Source of the DNA: Mycobacterium sp. 1423905.2
GTDB taxonomy: Bacteria > Actinomycetota > Actinomycetes > Mycobacteriales > Mycobacteriaceae
Reading direction: 5' to 3'
Assembly (NCBI RefSeq): GCF_001673155.1
Contig: NZ_LZLE01000229.1
Location: 1 to 36,268, forward strand
DNA length: 36,268 nt
Shown here: piece after piece, positions 10,318-17,942 of the stretch
Numbering within the stretch: the stretch's first letter is position 1
Layout: the number at the start of each line of letters is the position of its first letter
Position numbers and translations under genes: made by a program
The notes under the pieces: generated by a model
Seen by the model: only the letters and a program-made list of their open reading frames with translations
Database searches by the model: none
Told to the model about the DNA's origin: nothing

Positions 10318-11001
10318 ATGAGCACACTGCACAAGGTCAAGGCCTACTTCGGGATGGCTCCGATGGAGGATTACGACGACGAGTACTACGACGACCGGAC
10401 GCCCTCGCGCGGTTATCCGCGAGCCCGGTTCGACGACGAATACGGACGTTATGAAGGGCGCGAATACGACGACCCGCGCCGCGATTCGCGAAGTGATCTC
10501 CGGGGCGATCTTCGAGGGGACCTGCGCGGTGAGCCGGCCGACTACCCGCCGCCGAGCAGTTACCGCGGCGGCTACGACGAGCCGCGCTTTGCGCCCCGCG
10601 AATTCGACCGTCCCGACTTGCCGCGCGGACAGCGTTTAGGGTCGTGGTTGCGCAACTCCACCCGCGGCGCCTTGGCCATGGACCCGCGCCGGATGGCGAT
10701 GATGTTCGAGGAAGGTCACCCGCTGTCGAAGATCACGACGCTGCGGCCCAAGGACTACAGCGAGGCCCGCACCATCGGCGAACATTTCCGCGACGGCACC
10801 CCGGTCATCATGGACCTGGTGTCGATGGACAACGCCGACGCCAAACGCCTCGTCGACTTCGCCGCCGGCCTGGCTTTCGCACTGCGCGGCTCCTTCGACA
10901 AGGTCGCCACCAAGGTGTTCTTGCTCTCACCCGCGGATGTCGACGTGTCCCCGGAGGAACGGCGCCGGATCGCCGAAACCGGTTTCTACGCTTACCAATA
11001 A
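10318..11001 (+). CDS. sepF: SepF, FtsZ membrane anchor
   Basis: SepF tethers FtsZ filaments to the membrane. The 227-residue product begins [26 protein letters not shown], whose N-terminal amphipathic helix is the membrane anchor. A low-complexity Asp/Arg/Tyr linker follows (about residues 20-105) with a tandem DLRG repeat (three copies, near residues 61-72). The conserved C-terminal SepF domain starts around [12 protein letters not shown] and ends in [14 protein letters not shown] lies shortly before the ATG. The linker repeat is likely length-variable between species. A strong hairpin follows the stop. Confidence 0.95.
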   Translation: MSTLHKVKAYFGMAPMEDYDDEYYDDRTPSRGYPRARFDDEYGRYEGREYDDPRRDSRSDLRGDLRGDLRGEPADYPPPSSYRGGYDEPRFAPREFDRPDLPRGQRLGSWLRNSTRGALAMDPRRMAMMFEEGHPLSKITTLRPKDYSEARTIGEHFRDGTPVIMDLVSMDNADAKRLVDFAAGLAFALRGSFDKVATKVFLLSPADVDVSPEERRRIAETGFYAYQ

Positions 11002-11021
11002 CTGACTCTGAGGCTTCCTCG

Positions 11022-11049
11022 GCCCGGTGGACCGCTCGGTCCGCCGGGC
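11022..11049 (+). terminator. Strong hairpin after sepF, probable terminator
   Basis: Arms GCCCGG-T-GGACC (11022-11033) and GGTCC-G-CCGGGC (11038-11049) pair over 12 positions with a single G-U wobble around a GCTC loop. It lies 20 bases after the sepF stop and before yggT. There is no T-run behind it; many mycobacterial hairpin terminators lack one, so termination is plausible but inferred. Confidence 0.6.
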
Positions 11050-11168
11050 TGAGCAGCTTGTTCGCCGTGACGCGCGAGATGTGTCGCGGGCGGGCGAGTC
11101 GGTAGGCTTGCTCGTGCCGTTCTCACGGGCGGCGTGTTGACATCCTCATCGGTAAGGTCGGGCTCTCG

Positions 11169-11459
11169 TTGGTGCTGTTTTTTCAGATCCTTGGGTTTGC
11201 GCTGTTCATCTTCTGGCTGCTGCTGATCGCTCGCGTCGTCGTCGAGTTCATCCGCTCGTTCAGCCGGGACTGGCGCCCCACCGGTCTCACCGTGGTGATC
11301 CTGGAGATCATCATGTCGATCACCGATCCGCCGGTGAAGCTGCTGCGCCGCCTGATCCCGCAACTGACCATCGGCGCGGTGCGCTTCGACCTGTCCATCA
11401 TGGTGCTGTTGCTGGTGGCGTTCATCGGCATGCAACTGGCATTCGGGGCGGCGGCCTAA
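11169..11459 (+). CDS. YggT-family small membrane protein
   Basis: 96-residue YggT/Ycf19-family protein with two hydrophobic segments: VLFFQILGFALFIFWLLLIA at the N-terminus and LSIMVLLLVAFIGMQLAF at the C-terminus. Between them lies the family signature VVVEFIRSF followed by SITDPPVKLLRRLIP. Function is not established; the gene sits between sepF and divIVA in many Gram-positive bacteria, suggesting a role at the division or growth site. TTG 11169 gives the same length as the homolog I recall from M. tuberculosis (Rv2146c); GTG 11172 is also possible. No strong ribosome binding site is visible. Confidence 0.85.
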   Translation: MVLFFQILGFALFIFWLLLIARVVVEFIRSFSRDWRPTGLTVVILEIIMSITDPPVKLLRRLIPQLTIGAVRFDLSIMVLLLVAFIGMQLAFGAAA

Positions 11460-11513
11460 GACTCCCGCGCGGTAACTCATCGATAAAGATATGGGACAGA
11501 ACAGCCACGATTT

Positions 11514-11572
11514 GGCGACAAGATTGTCGCCGCAGATTTTGAAATCTAAGGACTGTGATTTATTGGCCTTAG
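11514..11572. promoter_or_regulatory. Cluster of nested inverted repeats upstream of wag31
   Basis: The 258-bp gap between yggT and wag31 is AT-rich and full of short dyads: GGCGACA/TGTCGCC (11514-11531, 4-nt loop), AGATTT/AAATCT (11534-11547, 2-nt spacer) and CTAAGG/CCTTAG (11546-11572). ATTGG/CCAAT lies a little further on (11581-11605). They could fold as a terminator for yggT or a structured wag31 leader, or be protein-binding sites. A possible -10 (TACACT at 11670-11675) lies near the gene. Function is inferred only. Confidence 0.4.
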
Positions 11573-11717
11573 AGATTGAAATTGGTTCTTATTTATTACT
11601 CCAATCGGCATCCGCCGAGTCTGGTGTGACAGGATGGACGGCAGTTGCGCGACGGCTACCAGTCCGTTCTACACTTTCCAGATCGTTTGACCGTCCAGGA
11701 ACTCGAGGGGACAAACA

Positions 11718-12536
11718 ATGCCGCTTACACCTGCCGACGTCCACAATGTGGCGTTCAGTAAGCCGCCTATCGGCAAGCGCGGGTACAACGAAGATGAAGT
11801 TGACGCCTTCCTTGACCTGGTGGAAAACGAGCTGACCCGCCTCATTGAAGAGAATTCCGATCTTCGCCAGCGCATTGCGGAGCTGGATCAGGAACTGGCC
11901 GCCGGCGGCGGGGGCGCCGCGGCCGCTCAGCCCACCCAGGCGATTCCGACTTTCGAGCCCGAGCCGGAACCAGTGAAAGCCGCGCCGGCACCGGCACCCG
12001 CACCCGCGCCCGCGCCCGCGCCCGCGCCGAGCGGGACGAACGAAGAGCAGGCCATGAAGGCCGCGCGCGTGTTGAGCCTGGCTCAAGACACCGCCGACCG
12101 GTTGACCAGCACCGCCAAGGCCGAGTCGGACAAGATGCTCGCCGACGCCCGCGCCAACGCCGACCAGATCCTCAGCGAAGCCCGGCACACCGCCGACACG
12201 ACGGTCGCCGAGGCCCGGCAGCGCGCCGAGGCCATGTTGGCCGACGCGCAGACCCGCTCGGAGACGCAACTGCGCCAGGCGCAGGAGAAGGCCGACGCCC
12301 TGCAGGCCGACGCCGAACGCAAGCACTCGGAGATCATGGGCACCATCAACCAGCAACGCACCGTGCTGGAAGGCCGCCTCGAACAACTGCGCACGTTCGA
12401 ACGCGAATACCGCACCCGCCTCAAGACCTATCTGGAGTCCCAGCTCGAAGAGCTGGGTCAGCGTGGCTCGGCCGCACCGGTCGACTCCAGCGCCGACGCC
12501 GGCGGGTTCGAGCAATTCAATCGGGGCAACAACTAG
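11718..12536 (+). CDS. wag31: Wag31/DivIVA polar growth scaffold
   Basis: Coiled-coil scaffold that gathers at negatively curved poles and directs mycobacterial polar peptidoglycan synthesis. The 272-residue protein has the DivIVA N-terminal domain ([29 protein letters not shown], about residues 1-60). A variable linker then contains Thr73 in QPTQAIP (the position known in M. tuberculosis as a PknA/PknB phosphosite) and a perfect Ala-Pro tract at about residues 89-104. A long Ala/Glu/Arg coiled coil (about 110-250) is followed by a short acidic tail. GAGGGG lies 5-10 bases before the ATG. The repeat makes it slightly longer than the 260-residue M. tuberculosis protein. Confidence 0.97.
   Translation: MPLTPADVHNVAFSKPPIGKRGYNEDEVDAFLDLVENELTRLIEENSDLRQRIAELDQELAAGGGGAAAAQPTQAIPTFEPEPEPVKAAPAPAPAPAPAPAPAPSGTNEEQAMKAARVLSLAQDTADRLTSTAKAESDKMLADARANADQILSEARHTADTTVAEARQRAEAMLADAQTRSETQLRQAQEKADALQADAERKHSEIMGTINQQRTVLEGRLEQLRTFEREYRTRLKTYLESQLEELGQRGSAAPVDSSADAGGFEQFNRGNN
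11982..12029 (+). repeat. Ala-Pro hexanucleotide tract inside wag31
   Basis: Eight tandem six-base units of the form GCN-CCN encode Ala-Pro repeated eight times (residues 89-104) in the Wag31 linker. Units in the second half are nearly all GCGCCC, the pattern expected from recent slippage expansion. Confidence 0.9.
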
Positions 12537-12592
12537 CCGACTTCGCCCCTGATAGGTTGGGCAGTCGCTGCTCGCCGGCCGAAGGATGACCC

Positions 12593-12895
12593 ATGCTGAT
12601 CATTGCGCTCGTGTTAGCCCTGATTGGGCTCGTCGCGCTGGTGTTTGCGGTGGTCACCAGCAATGAGCTGGTGGCTTGGGTGTGCATCGGCGCCAGCGTG
12701 CTGGGTGTGGTGCTGCTGATCATCGACGCGGTGCGGGAGCGCCAGCGGCGCGACGAGGGCACCGAGGACACCGACGACGACCAGCCCTCCGAACAGGCCG
12801 AGCACGAAGCCGAGGCGGAGACTGTCGACTATCCGGAGGAAGCCGCCGACGAGCCGGCCGAGAAGTCGGCCGAGCGCGACGAGACCGCCAAGTAG
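12593..12895 (+). CDS. Small two-helix membrane protein with acidic tail
   Basis: 100-residue protein resembling the conserved mycobacterial Rv2144c product. Two hydrophobic helices fill residues 1-47 (MLIIALVLALIGLVALVFAV and WVCIGASVLGVVLLIIDAV). A short basic stretch RERQRR and then a highly acidic, probably disordered tail rich in Glu, Asp and Ala run to the end. The tail would lie in the cytoplasm if the basic cluster follows the positive-inside rule. No enzymatic motif is visible and function is unknown. It lies downstream of wag31 on the same strand (57 bp gap), suggesting a link to polar growth, but this is guilt by association only. Confidence 0.8.
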   Translation: MLIIALVLALIGLVALVFAVVTSNELVAWVCIGASVLGVVLLIIDAVRERQRRDEGTEDTDDDQPSEQAEHEAEAETVDYPEEAADEPAEKSAERDETAK

Positions 12896-13024
12896 CCAGC
12901 TGCCTGCCCCGGGAGCACCCCCGCAGACGGTGCGTGCACGGCTTCGGCTGAGCGGCTACGGCGCGATACACGCGTAAACACCGCCCTGAACGCACACCCG
13001 AGTGCCTGATCGCCCAGTCGAGCG

Positions 13025-13044
13025 CCGCCCGGTCAGCTGGGCGG
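13025..13044. terminator. Hairpin at the convergent gene ends, possible bidirectional terminator
   Basis: CCGCCC (13025-13030) and GGGCGG (13039-13044) form a six-pair stem with an eight-base loop. It overlaps the phosphoribosyltransferase stop codon and lies where the plus-strand wag31 region meets the minus-strand gene. The remaining 12896-13024 gap holds no gene I can support. Confidence 0.35.
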
Positions 13045-13710
13045 AGTGGCCAGTAACTCGCGGACCTCGTCGTCGGTGACCTGGTGGAAGTCGGCATAGA
13101 CCTGCCCTACCGCCTCGAAGCCGGCGGGCATCGTCGCACACACCACGTCGTCGGCTTCGCGGGACAGCTGCCGGCAGGCCGAGAGCGGACCCACCGGGAC
13201 GGCGACAACCACCGACTGCGGCGCCGCCGCGCGGACGGCCCGCACCGCCGCCAGCATGCTGGCCCCGGTGGCGATGCCGTCGTCGACCAGGATCGCGACC
13301 TTGCCGCGCGGGTCGGCCGCCGGGCGTCCACCGCGGTACGCCTGTTCTCGGCGCCGCAGCTCAGCGGTTTCACTGTCGATCACCGCGCGCACCTGCTCGT
13401 CGGTGATGTGCAGGCTGGACACCACGTCGTCGTTCATCACCACTCGACCGCCACTGGCTAGCGCGCCCATGGCCAGTTCCGGCCAGCGCGGCACCCCGAG
13501 TTTGCGAACCAGGAACACATCGAGGTCGGCCGATAGCGCGGCGGCCACTTCCCAGCCGACCGGCAACCCGCCCCGGGCAAGCCCGAGCACCAGCACGCCG
13601 TCTTTGCTCCGATAGGGCGTCAGCGCCTCGGCCAGCACGCGGCCGGCCTCCCGGCGGTCGCGGAATACGCGGGTCGGGGTCCGCCGCAGGAATCCACTCG
13701 GAGGGGTCAT
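13033..13710 (-). CDS. Phosphoribosyltransferase-domain protein
   Basis: About 225 residues with a type I phosphoribosyltransferase fold. The PRPP-binding loop is clear: [14 protein letters not shown] at about residues 138-151, preceded by [19 protein letters not shown] (pyrophosphate loop region) and [10 protein letters not shown]. The true substrate is not evident; such free-standing actinobacterial proteins are often annotated only as phosphoribosyltransferases. The frame is open for 22 more codons upstream; ATG 13710 ([10 protein letters not shown]) is chosen because homology-like sequence starts there, but no strong ribosome binding site is visible. It is transcribed towards the wag31 cluster and lies downstream of tRNA-Leu on the same strand. 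Confidence 0.75.
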   Translation of the reverse strand: MTPPSGFLRRTPTRVFRDRREAGRVLAEALTPYRSKDGVLVLGLARGGLPVGWEVAAALSADLDVFLVRKLGVPRWPELAMGALASGGRVVMNDDVVSSLHITDEQVRAVIDSETAELRRREQAYRGGRPAADPRGKVAILVDDGIATGASMLAAVRAVRAAAPQSVVVAVPVGPLSACRQLSREADDVVCATMPAGFEAVGQVYADFHQVTDDEVRELLATPPS

Positions 13711-13789
13711 CGCCGCATGGGAAACTTTCGCTGCTCGTCGCGAATCTTGACAGCTCCAGCCTACGACCGGCAGCAACTCGGCGATTGGG

Positions 13790-13875
13790 TGTCCGAGGGG
13801 GGACTTGAACCCCCACGCCCATTAGTAGGGCACTAGCACCTCAAGCTAGCGCGTCTGCCATTCCGCCACTCGGAC
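13790..13875 (-). tRNA. tRNA-Leu (anticodon GAG)
   Basis: Acceptor arms GTCCGAG/CTCGGAC pair perfectly. The anticodon stem CTAGC/GCTAG encloses the loop TTGAGGT, giving anticodon GAG (bases 13840-13842). The long class II variable arm (TGCCC...GGGCG) and a T arm GGGGG-TTCAAGT-CCCCC are present. The discriminator base is A, and the following bases CCC show that CCA is not encoded. The length of 86 nt is normal for leucine tRNA. Confidence 0.95.
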
Positions 13876-13985
13876 CCGACCACAGTTGGCAGCTAAGGCT
13901 ATCGGATCTGTTGGCGCCAACCCAATTCGGCTGGCCGGGCAGCACCGCAGGCCCATCCCAGCCGGGAATGGTAGGAAAGGTGACT

Positions 13986-15329
13986 GTGACCCTTGCCCCG
14001 GGAGGTACCGGCCCGATCGATGACGTGGCCGAGGTCGTCAGCAGATTGATCCGCTTCGACACCAGCAACACCGGTGACCCACAAACCACCAAGGGTGAAG
14101 CAGAGTGCGCACGGTGGATCGCCCAACAACTCGCCGAAGTCGGCTATGAGACCCAATACATCGAGTCGGGTGCCCCCGGCCGCGGCAATGTGTTCGCCCG
14201 GCTGGCAGGCGCGGACCGGTCCCGCGGCGCCCTGCTGATTCACGGGCACCTCGACGTGGTGCCGGCCGAACCGGCCGAATGGAGCGTGCACCCGTTCTCC
14301 GGGGCCATCGAAGACGGCTACGTCTGGGGCCGCGGCGCGGTCGACATGAAGGACATGGTGGGCATGATGATCGTCATCGCCCGGCATTTCCGTCAGGCCG
14401 GCATCGTCCCGCCCCGCGACCTGGTCTTCGCGTTCGTCGCCGACGAGGAACACGGCGGCAAGTACGGGGCGCACTGGCTGGTCGACAACCGGCCCGATCT
14501 GTTCGACGGCATCACCGAGGCCATCGGCGAAGTCGGCGGATTCTCGTTGACCGTGCCGAGGCCGGACGGCGGCGAGCGGCGGCTCTACCTGGTCGAGACG
14601 GCCGAGAAAGGCATCCTGTGGATGCGCCTGACCGCCCGCGGCCAGGCCGGACACGGCTCGATGGTGCACGACAACAATGCCGTCACCGCCGTGGCCGAGG
14701 CGGTGGCCCGGCTCGGCCGGCACCAGTTTCCGCTGGTGCTCACCGACACCGTCGCCCAGTTCCTGGCCGCGGTCAGCGAGGAGACCGGCTACACCTTCGA
14801 CACCGACTCGCCCGACCTGGCCGGCGCGATCGAGAAACTGGGCCCGATGGCCCGCATGCTCAAGGCGGTCCTGCACGACACGGCGAACCCGACCATGCTC
14901 AAGGCCGGCTACAAGGCCAACGTCATCCCCGCGACGGCCGAGGCGGTGGTGGACTGCCGGGTGCTTCCCGGTCGTCAGGCAGCGTTCGAGGCCGAGGTGG
15001 ACGAGCTGATCGGACCGGACGTGACCCGCGAGTGGATCAGGGAGCTGGCGTCCTACGAGACCGGTTTCGACGGTGAACTGGTCGATGCGATGAATGCCGC
15101 GGTGCGCGCGGTCGACCCCGACGGCCGCACCGTCCCGTACATGCTGTCCGGCGGCACCGACGCAAAAGCGTTTGCCCGCTTGGGGATTCGTTGCTTCGGC
15201 TTCAGCCCGCTGCGGCTGCCGCCGGAGCTGGACTTCGCCTCGCTGTTCCACGGCGTCGACGAACGGGTACCTATTGATGCGTTGAAGTTTGGCACCGAAG
15301 TACTCGCACATTTCCTGACACACTGCTGA
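13986..15329 (+). CDS. M20-family metallopeptidase (dipeptidase/deacylase type)
   Basis: M20/ArgE/DapE-type dizinc hydrolase, about 447 residues, similar to M. tuberculosis Rv2141c. Metal-site motifs: HGHLDVVP (His88, Asp90), GRGAVDMKD (Asp120), DEEHGG (catalytic Glu154 and ligand Glu155), DCRVLPG, and a C-terminal GTDAKAF...LFHGVDE with the last His ligand. A dimerisation domain containing GHGSMVH lies in the middle. The substrate cannot be read from sequence; the family includes dipeptidases and amidohydrolases. The GTG at 13986 is chosen because AGGAAAGG ends five bases upstream; ATG 13968 and GTG 13980 are in-frame alternatives. No signal peptide is visible, so it is probably cytoplasmic. 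Confidence 0.9.
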   Translation: MTLAPGGTGPIDDVAEVVSRLIRFDTSNTGDPQTTKGEAECARWIAQQLAEVGYETQYIESGAPGRGNVFARLAGADRSRGALLIHGHLDVVPAEPAEWSVHPFSGAIEDGYVWGRGAVDMKDMVGMMIVIARHFRQAGIVPPRDLVFAFVADEEHGGKYGAHWLVDNRPDLFDGITEAIGEVGGFSLTVPRPDGGERRLYLVETAEKGILWMRLTARGQAGHGSMVHDNNAVTAVAEAVARLGRHQFPLVLTDTVAQFLAAVSEETGYTFDTDSPDLAGAIEKLGPMARMLKAVLHDTANPTMLKAGYKANVIPATAEAVVDCRVLPGRQAAFEAEVDELIGPDVTREWIRELASYETGFDGELVDAMNAAVRAVDPDGRTVPYMLSGGTDAKAFARLGIRCFGFSPLRLPPELDFASLFHGVDERVPIDALKFGTEVLAHFLTHC

Positions 15330-15340
15330 GAGGACTGAGT

Positions 15341-15877
15341 ATGACCGCGCCCGATCCCTACGACGCGCTGCCCAAGCTGCCGCAGTTCCGCCTGACTTCT
15401 GAGTCGATCACCGACGGCCAACCGCTGCCCACCGCTCAGGTCAGCGGCATCATGGGCGCCGGCGGCGAGGACGCTAGCCCGCAGCTGACCTGGTCGGGTT
15501 TCCCCGAAGAGACGCGCAGTTTCGCGGTCAGCGTGTACGACCCCGACGCGCCGACCCTGTCCGGCTTCTGGCACTGGGCGGTGGCCAATCTGCCCGCCGA
15601 CGTCACCGAGTTGCCCGAGGGCGCCGGCGACGGCAGCAACCTGCCCGGTGGCGCGCTGACCCTGCTGAACGACGCCGGCATGCGCCGCTACGTGGGCGCC
15701 GCTCCGCCGCCCGGGCACGGCGTGCACCGCTACTACGTCACGGTGACCGCGGTCGATGTCGACAAGCTGGACCTCGACGAAGCCGCCAGCCCGGCGTATC
15801 TCGGCTTCAACCTGTTCCAGCACGCCCTGGCTCGCGCGGTGATCGTCGGCACTTACGAGCAGAAATCCTCCGGCTAG
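15341..15877 (+). CDS. YbhB/YbcL (PEBP) family protein
   Basis: 178-residue phosphatidylethanolamine-binding-protein family member, like M. tuberculosis Rv2140c (TB18.6). Signature ligand-pocket motifs: [20 protein letters not shown] and GHGVHRYYV, with PQLTWSGFP near the front. Bacterial members are small soluble proteins of uncertain role, sometimes proposed as phosphatase or kinase modulators. The ATG at 15341 has AGAGGA at a good distance, 11 bases after the peptidase stop, so the two are likely co-transcribed. Its TAG stop shares the bases CTAG with the stop of the minus-strand nrfD gene, the left edge of the accessory block. Confidence 0.93.
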   Translation: MTAPDPYDALPKLPQFRLTSESITDGQPLPTAQVSGIMGAGGEDASPQLTWSGFPEETRSFAVSVYDPDAPTLSGFWHWAVANLPADVTELPEGAGDGSNLPGGALTLLNDAGMRRYVGAAPPPGHGVHRYYVTVTAVDVDKLDLDEAASPAYLGFNLFQHALARAVIVGTYEQKSSG

Positions 15878-16926
15878 CGCGAACCGACCAGGCGTCCCGC
15901 GGCCGTGCGCACCCCGCGCGCGGCCGCGGCCATCCGCGGAAAGTGCGCCCGATCGGGGTCGTCGCCGCGCGCGGGACGGCCGGCGTTGACCCGTTCGCGC
16001 TGCGGAACCACCACGTACTTGGGGTCTCGGGTGGACTCCACTCCGGCATAGAACACGCCGAAGCGCTGCAGCGCACTGCCGGTGAGCATGGCCAGCCCGC
16101 ACAGCGCCGCGGCCGGCCGGTGGCGTCCGGCGACGACCGTGCCCAGCGCCCCGCCGACGGTCAGGCCCTCCGCCCAAGCGCGCAGCCGGTGGGCTCGGCC
16201 CGTCGTGTACGCCTCGGCGGACAGGCCCAGGCGCTTTTCGAGCAGCCGGGAAGCCGCCACTTCCAGCGCGGCCCCGGTGACGGCGAACCGGCGGGCCGGA
16301 CCGGCCTGGTCGACCGGCGTCAGCAGCATGCCCAGCCCGCCGCCGCTGGCAGCGGCCGAACCGGTGAACACGAACGGCAGATACGGGTGGGCTTCATGCC
16401 ACGCTGGAACCGCGGTTTGGGAGAGCAGCACGGCGGTGTAGGACGCCACCCCCGGGGCGACGGCCGCGGCCGACAGTCCGGCGGGTCGGGCCAACCAGCC
16501 CAGTAGCGCGCCCACCCAGGAGCGTGCCCACCGGCGCGGCAGCAGCTCGGCGACCCCGGCCAGTCCAGCGCCCGGGCCGTACCCGACCAGGATCCAGGTG
16601 CCCACACTCATCGGCGAACTGGGTTTCGCCACGCGCAGCATGTGGTGGAACCGCAGCGGCCGGCCCAGGTCGGACACCAGGAAGTACATGCTGGCCAGAA
16701 TGCTGACCAAGGCTCCGACCCGGCTGCTACGGCGCAGCGCCGGGCGGTCGGTGAGGTCGGCCCCGGCGGCCAGCAGCGCCGACCCCGCGGAAAGCCCACC
16801 GGCGAACAGGTACGCCGCGATCTTCCATTCCCACACCGGGGTCTTGAGCACCGCGCGGCCGTAGTAGGACTGGAAGTCCGCGCGCGGCACCGCGAGTTGC
16901 TCGCGCATGCCCTCGCCGGGGCTCAT
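15874..16926 (-). CDS. nrfD: NrfD/PsrC-type membrane anchor of formate dehydrogenase
   Basis: 350-residue polytopic membrane protein, third gene of the formate dehydrogenase operon. It should pass electrons from the iron-sulfur subunit to menaquinone. Features: an N-terminal peptide [27 protein letters not shown] typical of NrfD-like anchors, then about eight or nine hydrophobic helices, the first [20 protein letters not shown]. The conserved [27 protein letters not shown] stretch follows. The cytochrome b type gamma subunit (FdnI) of E. coli FDH-N is replaced here by this heme-free family. ATG 16926 overlaps the beta stop (ATGA). It ends overlapping the ybhB stop. Confidence 0.9.
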   Translation of the reverse strand: MSPGEGMREQLAVPRADFQSYYGRAVLKTPVWEWKIAAYLFAGGLSAGSALLAAGADLTDRPALRRSSRVGALVSILASMYFLVSDLGRPLRFHHMLRVAKPSSPMSVGTWILVGYGPGAGLAGVAELLPRRWARSWVGALLGWLARPAGLSAAAVAPGVASYTAVLLSQTAVPAWHEAHPYLPFVFTGSAAASGGGLGMLLTPVDQAGPARRFAVTGAALEVAASRLLEKRLGLSAEAYTTGRAHRLRAWAEGLTVGGALGTVVAGRHRPAAALCGLAMLTGSALQRFGVFYAGVESTRDPKYVVVPQRERVNAGRPARGDDPDRAHFPRMAAAARGVRTAAGRLVGSR

Positions 16927-17942
16927 CGCCGGCCCCGGCCGAAGAACGACGACACCGCCGCGGCCACGAACGCCGACGCGGCGATGCCCGCGAACCGCCA
17001 CATCGCCGGCGCGTCCCGGGTGGGCACGATGGGATCCGGCGGCAGACCGTAGACCTCGGGCTCATCCAACAGCAGGAAAAACGCCCCGTCACCGCCGACG
17101 CCGTCGTCGGGGTCGTTGCCGTACAGGCGCGCCTCGGGCACACCGCGCTCGTGCAGCTCTTCGACGCGGCGCGCGGCGCGCTCGCGCAGCTCGTCGAGCA
17201 CGCCGAATTGGATCGACTTGGTGGGGCAGGCCTTCGCGCACGCCGGTTCCAGGCCGTCATGCAGCCGGTCGTAGCACAGCGTGCACTTCCAGGCCCGGCC
17301 ATCGCCCTCGCGCCGGTCGATCACCCCGTACGGACAGCCGGACACGCAGTAGCCGCAGCCGTTGCAAATGTCTTGCTGCACAACGACGGTCCCGAACTCG
17401 GTGCGGAACAGCGCACCGGTAGGGCACACGTCCAAACACCCGGCGTGGGTGCAGTGCTTGCACACATCCGAGCTCATCAGCCAGCGAAACGAGGTGCGCG
17501 ACTCCGCGCCGATGCCGTCGCCCGGACGCTCGAACTTCGGCACCCCGAGGTCCACCGACAGGTTGCCCAGCTCGGCGCCGCCCTCGGGCAGGGCCTCGAT
17601 CGCCGCCGCAGCGACCTGGGCCGACGACTGGCTCGCCGGCGGCCCGGTCGGCAACTCCGCCAGGCCGGAGTCCTGCTCGCCCAGCGGGCGGGCTTGCTCG
17701 ATGAACGCCACGTGCCGCCAGCTGTTGGCGCCCAGGTTGCCGGTGTTGTCCATGGACATGCCCAGCAGGTTGAACCCGTCCTCGGGCACCATGTTCCATT
17801 CCTTGCAGGCCACCTCGCAGGCCTTGCAGCCGATGCACACCGAGGTGTCGGTGAAAAAGCCCACCCGCGGTGGGTGGTCTTCGCCGTAGCCGGCGTTGCC
17901 GGCCGGATCATGCAGCCGCCCGTAGAAGCTGTTGTCGCTCAT
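16923..17942 (-). CDS. Formate dehydrogenase beta subunit, four-cluster ferredoxin protein
   Basis: 339-residue electron-transfer subunit carrying electrons from the selenocysteine/molybdopterin alpha subunit to the NrfD anchor. Cysteine motifs for four [4Fe-4S] clusters can be read: CIGCKACEVAC (Cys36, 39, 42, 46), CKHCTHAGCLDVCP, CNGCGYCVSGCP and CTLCYDRLHDGLEPACAKACP. An insertion of about 90 residues rich in Ala/Gly/Glu separates the first motif from the second. The C-terminus has a single hydrophobic helix, MWRFAGIAASAFVAAAVSSFF, ending RGRR, which would anchor it and place the tail in the cytoplasm. The ATG overlaps the alpha stop (ATGA), so the three subunits look translationally coupled. 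Confidence 0.93.
   Translation of the reverse strand: MSDNSFYGRLHDPAGNAGYGEDHPPRVGFFTDTSVCIGCKACEVACKEWNMVPEDGFNLLGMSMDNTGNLGANSWRHVAFIEQARPLGEQDSGLAELPTGPPASQSSAQVAAAAIEALPEGGAELGNLSVDLGVPKFERPGDGIGAESRTSFRWLMSSDVCKHCTHAGCLDVCPTGALFRTEFGTVVVQQDICNGCGYCVSGCPYGVIDRREGDGRAWKCTLCYDRLHDGLEPACAKACPTKSIQFGVLDELRERAARRVEELHERGVPEARLYGNDPDDGVGGDGAFFLLLDEPEVYGLPPDPIVPTRDAPAMWRFAGIAASAFVAAAVSSFFGRGRR

Noticed and set aside
11137..11142. TTGACA as the -35 of a yggT promoter
   Set aside because: No acceptable -10 at 16-19 bp downstream.
11491..11835. 114-codon plus-strand frame starting in the AT-rich gap before wag31
   Set aside because: It runs into wag31 in another frame, has no ribosome binding site or known domain, and its first part is the non-coding leader.
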